This document shows positions 26,565 through 33,305 of a DNA stretch of 64,000 nt, in pieces. A program made the translations under genes and the position numbers. The first letter of the stretch is position 1, and each line of letters starts with the position of its first letter. The DNA comes from Eubacteriales bacterium (GTDB lineage: Bacteria > Bacillota > Clostridia > Lachnospirales > Lachnospiraceae), in contig JAUNPU010000009.1 in NCBI GenBank assembly GCA_030536555.1, positions 72,111 through 136,110 on the forward strand, in the 5' to 3' direction. The notes under the pieces were generated by a model, which worked only from the letters and a program-made list of their open reading frames with translations, made no database searches and was not told where the DNA came from.

Positions 26565-28076
26565 ATGCTGGAAAAGATTGATTTGTCAAGAACCGTGGAG
26601 AAGGAAGTCTACAAGCAGGTACAGAGGGACGAGGGAGCCAGACTGGGACAGCTTCAGAGGAAGTTAAAGGATGCGGGGATTCCGGTGATCATTCTGTTTG
26701 AGGGAATGGGAGCTGCCGGGAAGGGCACTCAGATCAACCGTCTGATTCAGTCCCTGGACCCGAGAGGCTTTGATGTGTACGCCAGCAACCGGGAGACCGA
26801 GGAGGAGGCCATGCGTCCGTTTCTGTGGCGCTTCTGGACCCTGACGCCGGAGAACGGGCGAATCGCCATTTTCGACCGCAGCTGGTACCGGAAGGTGCTG
26901 ATCGACCGGTTCGACCGGGACACGAAGAAGAAAGAGATCCAGGGGGCATTTGAGGATATCCGAAGCTTCGAGAAGCAGCTCAGCGACGGCGGTGCGGTGA
27001 TCATCAAGCTGTTTCTGTGCATTTCTAAAGAGGAGCAGAAGAAGCGGTTCAAGAAGCTGGAGGAGTCGAAGGAGACCGGCTGGAGAGTGACGGAAGGCGA
27101 CTGGGAGCGCAACCGCCAGTATGACCGGTACTTGAAGATCAACGAGGAGATGCTGGAGAAGACCGACATGGAGTATGCACCCTGGACGATCATCGAGGCG
27201 ACGGACAGGAACTACGCAGCCATGAAGATCTTAAAGACGGTGACGGACCGCATGGAGGGCGCACTCAGGGAGAAGGCTGCCAGAAAGGCATTCCGGGAGC
27301 AGAAGATGAGCATGGGTGCGGTGGCGACGGCTGACAGCTGCTATCAGAACGGCGTGCTGTCCGGCGTGGATTTAACGAAGAGTCTGACCAGAGAAGAGTA
27401 CAAGGAGCAGATTGATGTACTGCAGAAGAAGCTGGAGCTTCTGCACAGCGAGCTGTACCGGCTGCGGATCCCGGTGGTGCTGGGATTTGAGGGCTGGGAT
27501 GCAGGCGGCAAGGGCGGCGCCATCAAGCGTCTCACCAGCCACTTAGATCCCCGTGGCTATCAGGTGTGCCCTACGGCAGCGCCCAATGACATCGAGAAGA
27601 AGCATCACTATCTGTGGCGGTTCTGGAACAAGGTGCCGAAAGCCGGCCATATCGCCATTTTCGACCGTACCTGGTACGGACGGGTGATGGTGGAGCGGAT
27701 CGAGGGCTTCTGCAGCGAGGAGGACTGGAAGCGTGCCTACCAGGAGATCAATGAGATGGAAGCCCATATGGCGAACTCCGGCGCTGTGGTGCTGAAGTTC
27801 TGGCTCCACATCGACAAGGACGAGCAGGAGCGCCGCTTCAAGGAGCGGATGGAGACGCCGGAGAAGCAGTGGAAGATCACCGACGAGGACTGGAGGAACC
27901 GGGAGAAGTGGGACCAGTACGAGCAGGCAGTCAATGAGATGCTGGTGCGCACCTCCACCACCTACGCACCGTGGATCGTGGTGGAAGGCAACTGCAAGTA
28001 TTACGCGCGGGTGAAGGTGCTTCAGACCGTGGTGGACGCTCTGGAGGCGAAGATCCGGCAGGTGAAGGAAGCATAA
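26565..28076 (+). CDS. pap: Tandem-domain PPK2, polyphosphate:AMP phosphotransferase type
   Basis: A 503-residue cytosolic kinase of two PPK2 domains. Domain 1 has the P-loop FEGMGAAGKGT (about residue 46) and the FDRSWYRKV Walker B/lid region. Domain 2 has FEGWDAGGKGG (about 307) and FDRTWYGRV. Two-domain (class II) PPK2 enzymes use polyphosphate to phosphorylate AMP to ADP, with the C-terminal domain usually active. Domain 1 here has 'GMGAAGKGT' where 'GxDxxGKGG' is typical, which fits a structural domain. It has the strong site AAGGAGGAGG and a separate position between a lipoprotein and a flavoprotein gene. Confidence 0.93.
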   Translation: MLEKIDLSRTVEKEVYKQVQRDEGARLGQLQRKLKDAGIPVIILFEGMGAAGKGTQINRLIQSLDPRGFDVYASNRETEEEAMRPFLWRFWTLTPENGRIAIFDRSWYRKVLIDRFDRDTKKKEIQGAFEDIRSFEKQLSDGGAVIIKLFLCISKEEQKKRFKKLEESKETGWRVTEGDWERNRQYDRYLKINEEMLEKTDMEYAPWTIIEATDRNYAAMKILKTVTDRMEGALREKAARKAFREQKMSMGAVATADSCYQNGVLSGVDLTKSLTREEYKEQIDVLQKKLELLHSELYRLRIPVVLGFEGWDAGGKGGAIKRLTSHLDPRGYQVCPTAAPNDIEKKHHYLWRFWNKVPKAGHIAIFDRTWYGRVMVERIEGFCSEEDWKRAYQEINEMEAHMANSGAVVLKFWLHIDKDEQERRFKERMETPEKQWKITDEDWRNREKWDQYEQAVNEMLVRTSTTYAPWIVVEGNCKYYARVKVLQTVVDALEAKIRQVKEA

Positions 28077-28142
28077 GAAGCGGCGGCTGGCAGCAGATGC
28101 GGTCGGCCGCCGGAAGAAACATAAAGGAGAAACAGACAGAAC

Positions 28143-29375
28143 ATGAGCAGGGTTGTAATCATCGGCGGCGGCGCTGCCGGCATGATGGCGGGAATCGCGG
28201 CGGCGGGAGCCGGTCATCAGGTCCGGATCTATGAGAAGAATGAAAAGCTGGGCAAAAAAATATACATTACAGGTAAGGGACGCTGCAACCTGACCAATGC
28301 CTGTGATACGGAGGAGCTGTTCGGCAATGTGGTTCACAACCCGAAGTTTCTGTACAGCAGCTTTTACGGATTTACCAACTATGATATCATTGACCTGGTG
28401 GAGGCAAATGGCTGTCCGGTGAAGACGGAGCGGGGCAACCGGGTATTTCCGGTGTCCGACAAGTCCTCGGATGTGATCCGGGCGCTGACGGTGAAGCTGA
28501 GGGATTCAGGCGCAGAGGTGTGCCTCCACGAGGAGGTGGAGGAGGTGCTGTCTGCCGGCGGACAGGTGACGGGAATCCGGCTTAAGAAGGGCAGACGGGA
28601 GATTCCGGCGGATGCGGTGATCGTGGCCACCGGCGGACTGTCCTACCCGACCACCGGGTCCACGGGAGACGGATACCGGTTTGCCGAGAAGCAGGGACAC
28701 ACGGTGACGGAGCTTTCTCCGGCGCTGGTGCCCTTTGAGGTGAAGGAGTCGGTGGTGAAGGAGCTGCAGGGACTTTCCCTGCGGAACATCAGCGCCCGGA
28801 TCTTAAAGGGCAGCAAGGTGCTGTATGAGGAGTTCGGCGAGATGCTGTTCACCCACTTCGGGGTCAGCGGACCGGTGCTTTTGTCCGCAAGCAGCTATGT
28901 GGCGGCAAAGCTCAAGAAGGAGCCGCTGACGCTGTCCATCGACTTAAAGCCGGCGCTCTCCAAGGAGCAGCTGGACGCCCGGATCCTGCGGGACTTTGAG
29001 GAAATGAAGAATAAGCAGTACAAGAATGCGCTGGTACACCTGCTGCCGTCGAAACTGATGCCGGTGGTGGTGGAGAGAAGCGGGATCTCACCGGAGAAGA
29101 AGGTGAATGAGATCACCAGAGAAGAGCGGCAGCGGATCGTGGAGGCGGTGAAGGACTTCCGGCTGACCCTGACCGGTCTTCGGGGATACAAGGAGGCGAT
29201 CATCACCCAGGGCGGCGTGTCAGTGAAAGAGGTGAATCCGTCTACCATGGAGTCGAAGCTGGTGAAGGGACTGTACTTTGCGGGAGAGGTGCTGGACCTG
29301 GATGCGGTGACCGGAGGATTCAATCTGCAGATTGCATGGTCTACCGGGTGGCTGGCAGGGACCTCCGTTGAGTAA
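28143..29375 (+). CDS. NAD(P)/FAD-dependent oxidoreductase, HI0933/YhiN/BaiN family
   Basis: A 410-residue flavoprotein. It opens with the FAD-binding VVIIGGGAAGMMAG and the family hallmark GKGRCNLTNA near residue 45. It also has ATGGLSYPTTGSTGDGY and the C-terminal GGV...MESKLVKGLYFAGEVLDLDAVTGGFNLQ. The family includes BaiN of Clostridium scindens, reported as a bile-acid dehydro-intermediate reductase, but most members have no assigned role and no other bai gene is near. GGAGAAACAGACAGAAC precedes ATG 28143, and cmk follows by 29 bases. Confidence 0.92.
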   Translation: MSRVVIIGGGAAGMMAGIAAAGAGHQVRIYEKNEKLGKKIYITGKGRCNLTNACDTEELFGNVVHNPKFLYSSFYGFTNYDIIDLVEANGCPVKTERGNRVFPVSDKSSDVIRALTVKLRDSGAEVCLHEEVEEVLSAGGQVTGIRLKKGRREIPADAVIVATGGLSYPTTGSTGDGYRFAEKQGHTVTELSPALVPFEVKESVVKELQGLSLRNISARILKGSKVLYEEFGEMLFTHFGVSGPVLLSASSYVAAKLKKEPLTLSIDLKPALSKEQLDARILRDFEEMKNKQYKNALVHLLPSKLMPVVVERSGISPEKKVNEITREERQRIVEAVKDFRLTLTGLRGYKEAIITQGGVSVKEVNPSTMESKLVKGLYFAGEVLDLDAVTGGFNLQIAWSTGWLAGTSVE

Positions 29376-29404
29376 ATACGAATTTGAAGGAGCAGAGATA
29401 TCAC

Positions 29405-30109
29405 ATGCAGAAGAAAGCATTTAACATTGCAATCGACGGTCCGGCAGGTGCCGGGAAGAGCACGATTGCGAAGATGGTGGCAAAGAAGTTGGGATTTATC
29501 TATGTGGATACGGGGGCGATGTACCGGGCGATTGCCCTTTATATGCTGCGGCAGGGCGTGGACCGGACCGACGAGGCGGCTGTGTCGGAGGCGGTGAAGG
29601 GTGCGAAGATCACGATCCGCTACCAGGACGGGGCACAGCAGGTGCTTTTAAACGGTGAGGACGTGTCGGGACTGATCCGGACGGAGGAAGTGGGCAATAC
29701 GGCTTCCGCCACCAGTGTGTATCCGGCGGTGCGGGCGCATCTGCTTGCGCTTCAGAGAGAGCTGGCAGCCAGTGCGGACGTCTTGATGGACGGAAGAGAT
29801 ATCGGAACCTGCATTCTGCCGGATGCGGATGCGAAGATATTTCTGACAGCCAGTGCCAGAGTGCGGGCGATGCGGCGGTACAAAGAGCTGCTGGAGAAAG
29901 GTGAAGCGTGTAATCTGGAGGAAATTGAGCAAGATATTATGGAGAGAGATGCCCGTGACATGAACCGGGAGATCGCGCCCTTAAAGCAGGCGGCGGACGC
30001 GCTGCTGGTGGACAGCTCGGAGATGACCATCGAGCAGGTGGTGCAGGCGATCATCGACGCGGCGGTTTCAAAAGGACTTCCGGCAGGACGGGTACAGGAG
30101 GGCTGCTGA
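29405..30109 (+). CDS. cmk: (d)CMP kinase
   Basis: A 234-residue NMP kinase: P-loop IDGPAGAGKST at residues 7-17, KKLGFIYVDTGAMYRAI, DGRDIGTCILPDA and a C-terminal RDxxR-like lid (ERDARDMNREIAPL). It phosphorylates CMP/dCMP. ATG 29405 is preceded by GAAGGAGCAG; a longer frame from TTG 29384 starts on that ribosome binding site and is rejected. The stop overlaps ispH by one base (TGATG). The cmk-ispH-rpsA order is a conserved clostridial cluster. Confidence 0.96.
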   Translation: MQKKAFNIAIDGPAGAGKSTIAKMVAKKLGFIYVDTGAMYRAIALYMLRQGVDRTDEAAVSEAVKGAKITIRYQDGAQQVLLNGEDVSGLIRTEEVGNTASATSVYPAVRAHLLALQRELAASADVLMDGRDIGTCILPDADAKIFLTASARVRAMRRYKELLEKGEACNLEEIEQDIMERDARDMNREIAPLKQAADALLVDSSEMTIEQVVQAIIDAAVSKGLPAGRVQEGC

Positions 30110-30960
30110 TGGAGGTAATCGTAGCGAAGACGGCGGGTTTCTGCTTCGGCGTGAAGCGGGCTGTGGATCAGGTCTATGAGCAGATCGAGAAGGCGGATCA
30201 GCAGGTGTACACCTACGGTCCCATCATCCACAATGAAGAGGTGGTAAGGGACTTGGAGGAAAAGGGTGTGAAGGTCCTGAACACGGTGGAGGAGCTTAAG
30301 GGTCTGAAGGACGGGATCGTGGTGATCCGTTCCCACGGTGTGGGGAAGGAGATCTACGACATTCTGGAAGCAGGCGGAATCACGGTTGTGGATGCAACCT
30401 GTCCGTTTGTGAAGAAGATTCACCGGATCGTGCAGGAGCAGCAGGCGGCAGGACGCCGTGTGATCATCGTGGGCAATCCGGATCATCCGGAGGTGCAGGG
30501 AATCCGCGGGTGGGGCAATTTGGACACTTTGGTGGTGGAAACACCCGAACAGGTGGACAATTTGCCGGTTCAGACAGAAGAAAAGCTGTGTATCGTGTCC
30601 CAAACGACATTTAATTACAAGAAATTTCAAGATTTAGTTGAAAAATTTGAGAAAAAGGGTTATGATATACTTGTTTTAAATACGATTTGCAATGCAACAC
30701 AGGAGCGACAAGTGGAAGCTAAGCGTATTGCTTCTGAAGTGGATGCTATGATTGTCATAGGCGGCAGGAATAGCTCCAACACACAGAAACTCTACGAGAT
30801 ATGCCAAAAGGAGTGTAAGAACACCTATTACATCCAGACCCTAGGCGATTTCAATCCTGAATGTGTGAATTCTGTGCGCAGCGTAGGTATTACAGCAGGG
30901 GCATCCACCCCCAATCAAATTATCGAGGAGGTTCATACTAATGTCAGAATTAAGTTTTGA
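30109..30960 (+). CDS. ispH: 4-hydroxy-3-methylbut-2-enyl diphosphate reductase
   Basis: A 283-residue iron-sulfur enzyme with the three cluster cysteines in TAGFCFGVKRAV (Cys12), DATCPFVKKIH and NTICNATQERQ. GGRNSSNTQKLYEIC and TPNQIIEEV are also present. It makes IPP and DMAPP in the last step of the MEP pathway. In many clostridia IspH is fused to ribosomal protein S1; here the two are separate, with a 20-base overlap in different frames. Base composition changes inside the gene: the first ~470 bases are GC-rich with clustered G/C third positions, the rest is visibly AT-rich. Confidence 0.96.
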   Translation: MEVIVAKTAGFCFGVKRAVDQVYEQIEKADQQVYTYGPIIHNEEVVRDLEEKGVKVLNTVEELKGLKDGIVVIRSHGVGKEIYDILEAGGITVVDATCPFVKKIHRIVQEQQAAGRRVIIVGNPDHPEVQGIRGWGNLDTLVVETPEQVDNLPVQTEEKLCIVSQTTFNYKKFQDLVEKFEKKGYDILVLNTICNATQERQVEAKRIASEVDAMIVIGGRNSSNTQKLYEICQKECKNTYYIQTLGDFNPECVNSVRSVGITAGASTPNQIIEEVHTNVRIKF

Positions 30961-32059
30961 ACAAATGTTGGAGGAATCATTAAAGACTATTCGTACAGGG
31001 GAGATCGTCACTGGTAAGGTCATCGATGTAAAAGATGATGAAATCGTCTTAAATATTGGCTATAAATCAGATGGTATCATTCCGAGAAGTGAGTACACCA
31101 ACGAATCTAACGTTGATTTAAGAACCCTGGTTCAGGTTGGCGACGAGATGGAAGCAAAGGTTGTCAAAGTGAACGACGGCGAAGGTCAGGTAGCTCTGTC
31201 CTACAAGAGACTGGCTGCTGACAAGGGCAACAAGAGACTGGAAGAGGCATTCGAGAACCATGAAGTGCTGACCGCTAAGGTTGCACAGGTTTTAGACGGC
31301 GGCTTAAGCGTTGTTGTGGAGGAGGCAAGAGTCTTCATCCCGGCAAGCCTGGTTTCCGACACCTATGAGAAGGATCTGACCAAGTACGCAGGTCAGGAGA
31401 TCGAATTCGTGATTACCGAGTTCAATCCGAAGAGAAGAAGAGTCATCGGCGACAGAAAGCAGCTGATGGTTGCAAAGAAGGCGGAGATGCAGAAAGCTCT
31501 GTTCGAGAGAATCCATGTTGGCGATACCGTTGAGGGCGTTGTGAAGAACGTGACCGATTTCGGTGCATTCATCGACTTAGGCGGCGCTGACGGTCTGCTG
31601 CACATCTCCGAGATGTCCTGGGGCCGTGTAGAGAACCCGAAGAAGGTATTCAAGACCGGCGATAAGGTTACCGCTCTGATCAAGGATATCAGCGGTGAGA
31701 AGATCGCTCTGAGCCTTAAGTTCCCGGAGCAGAATCCGTGGGCAAACGCAGACGAGAAGTACGCAGTAGGCAATGTAGTTACCGGTCGTGTAGCTCGTAT
31801 GACCGACTTTGGTGCATTCGTTGAGTTAGAGCCGGGCGTAGACGCTCTGTTGCACGTATCCCAGATTTCCAGAGAGCACGTTGAGAAGCCGGCAGATGTA
31901 CTGTCCATCGGACAGGAAGTAGAAGCTAAGGTTGTAGACTTCAACGGCGAAGACAGAAAGATCAGCCTGAGCATCAAGGCTCTGCAGGCACCGGTTCACA
32001 CCGAGGATGCAGATGTGGCTGACGTTGATATCGACGCAGTGGCAGCTGACGCTGAGTAA
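30941..32059 (+). CDS. rpsA: Ribosomal protein S1 (four S1 RNA-binding domains)
   Basis: A 372-residue protein with four OB-fold S1 domains, at about 16-88, 105-172, 188-258 and 274-346. They are marked by GEIVTGKVIDVKDDEIVLNIG, a diverged second domain, VEGVVKNVTDFGAFIDLGG and VTGRVARMTDFGAFVELEPG. It binds mRNA on the 30S subunit; the length fits the short Firmicute form. The start ATG 30941 has GAGGAGG 8 bases upstream, inside ispH, so translation starts independently and is coupled to ispH. Confidence 0.95.
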   Translation: MSELSFEQMLEESLKTIRTGEIVTGKVIDVKDDEIVLNIGYKSDGIIPRSEYTNESNVDLRTLVQVGDEMEAKVVKVNDGEGQVALSYKRLAADKGNKRLEEAFENHEVLTAKVAQVLDGGLSVVVEEARVFIPASLVSDTYEKDLTKYAGQEIEFVITEFNPKRRRVIGDRKQLMVAKKAEMQKALFERIHVGDTVEGVVKNVTDFGAFIDLGGADGLLHISEMSWGRVENPKKVFKTGDKVTALIKDISGEKIALSLKFPEQNPWANADEKYAVGNVVTGRVARMTDFGAFVELEPGVDALLHVSQISREHVEKPADVLSIGQEVEAKVVDFNGEDRKISLSIKALQAPVHTEDADVADVDIDAVAADAE

Positions 32060-32089
32060 TTTGGATTCCTGTTGTTATCCAGGCGAGAT

Positions 32090-32127
32090 AAGGCGCTGTG
32101 GGGAAGAGATTCCCTGCGGCGCCTTTT
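32090..32127 (+). terminator. Terminator after rpsA
   Basis: Arms AAGGCGC (32090-32096) and GGCGCCTT (32118-32125) enclose a loop that can itself pair (GGGGAA with TTCCC). A short T run ends at 32127. It overlaps the -35 of the next promoter. Confidence 0.75.
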
Positions 32128-32154
32128 GACGTTTACCGGAAAAGAAAGTATAAT
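32126..32154 (+). promoter_or_regulatory. Near-consensus promoter of the MoxR/DUF5682/vWA/SWIM/DUF4132 operon
   Basis: TTGACG (32126-32131) and a perfect TATAAT (32149-32154) are spaced by exactly 17 bases, 35 bases before the MoxR ATG at 32190. This is among the strongest promoters in the window, so the operon may be constitutive or repressed rather than activated. Confidence 0.8.
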
Positions 32155-32189
32155 GGACATCAGAAGGATTATGCAAGAAGGAGAAGTGT

Positions 32190-33305
32190 ATGGAACAGAG
32201 GAAAGAAATGAAGCCGCCTGTAGAGGTGCGCTATGCAGAGGAGCTTGCGGCGCTTGCCGCCTGGGATACAGGAAAGAAACCCATAGGCTGGAAGCTGTCA
32301 CCGAGAGCGGTGCGGATGTTTATTCTGGGAAGTAAAACGCCGATCCCGTGGAAGGACAGCGAGTTGAAGATTCAGAAGAAGTACCTGGGCAATGATCCGC
32401 TGGTGGAGCGCTGTATCATCACGCTGGCAGGCAACCGGGGACTGATGCTGGTGGGAGAGCCGGGCACGGCAAAGACCATGCTCTCGGAGCTTCTGTCGGC
32501 GGCCATCAGCGGTACCAGCACCAACACGATTCAGGGCACGGCGGGGACCACGGAGGACATGATCAAATACAGCTGGAATTATGCGCTGCTGCTGGCAAAG
32601 GGACCGGTGCGGGAAGCGCTGGTTCCGGCGCCCCTGTATACGGGGATGGAGCAGGGGATTCTGACCCGTTTTGAGGAAATCACCAGAACTCCGGCGGAGA
32701 TTCAGGACAGCCTGATCAGTGTGCTCAGCGACAAGATTTTAAATGTACCGGAGCTGGGGGAGGAAGGGCTGCTGTTTGCAAAGCAGGGGTTCAATGTGAT
32801 CGGCACCGCCAATACGAGAGATAAGGGCGTCAACGAGATGAGCAGCGCCCTCAAGCGCCGCTTCAACTTCGAGACGGTGCTTCCGGTGCGGGATGTGGCG
32901 CTGGAAAAGCAGATTATCATTCAGGAAGTGAAGAATCTGGCTCAGGAGAATCAGATTGCCATGCCGGTGGATGAGGACGTGGCGGAGCTTCTGGCATCCA
33001 CCTACCATGAGCTGCGGGAAGGCATTTCTTCCATGGGACATCGGATCGACAGGCCGTCGGCGGTGATGAGTACGGCGGAGGCGGTGTCGGTCTACTACCA
33101 GACCATGATGACGGCTTACTACTACGGGGATTCGCATATGAACCTGGGATGTCTGGTGCAGAATCTGGTGGGTGCGGTTCAGAAGGAACACAAGGATGAT
33201 ATGGAAAAGCTGCGGAGCTACTTTCAGACTGTGATTCAGGATAAAGGCGGAAAAGAGGGCGGCATATGGAGTCAGTATTACGAGGCGAGAAAGTACCTGA
33301 GATAG
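32190..33305 (+). CDS. MoxR-family AAA+ ATPase (YehL-like)
   Basis: A 371-residue single-domain AAA+ protein: Walker A GEPGTAKT with Lys95, a Walker B-like RFEEI (Glu162-Glu163, with Glu where Asp is usual), sensor 1 GTANTRDKG, an arginine-rich SSALKRRFNFE, and a helical lid. MoxR ATPases act as chaperones that remodel partner proteins together with vWA proteins. AGAAGGAG precedes ATG 32190. The end overlaps the DUF5682 gene by 40 bases. Gene content and order parallel E. coli yehL-yehM-yehP-yehQ. Confidence 0.92.
   Translation: MEQRKEMKPPVEVRYAEELAALAAWDTGKKPIGWKLSPRAVRMFILGSKTPIPWKDSELKIQKKYLGNDPLVERCIITLAGNRGLMLVGEPGTAKTMLSELLSAAISGTSTNTIQGTAGTTEDMIKYSWNYALLLAKGPVREALVPAPLYTGMEQGILTRFEEITRTPAEIQDSLISVLSDKILNVPELGEEGLLFAKQGFNVIGTANTRDKGVNEMSSALKRRFNFETVLPVRDVALEKQIIIQEVKNLAQENQIAMPVDEDVAELLASTYHELREGISSMGHRIDRPSAVMSTAEAVSVYYQTMMTAYYYGDSHMNLGCLVQNLVGAVQKEHKDDMEKLRSYFQTVIQDKGGKEGGIWSQYYEARKYLR

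Noticed and set aside
28143..29375. Evidence for a bile-acid (bai) operon
   Set aside because: Only a BaiN-family flavoprotein is present; the family is broad and no other bai gene lies nearby.
30510..30565. TTGGACA and TGGACAATTT words inside ispH as a fifth kind of hairpin unit
   Set aside because: They lie in conserved coding sequence and do not form the inverted arm pair.
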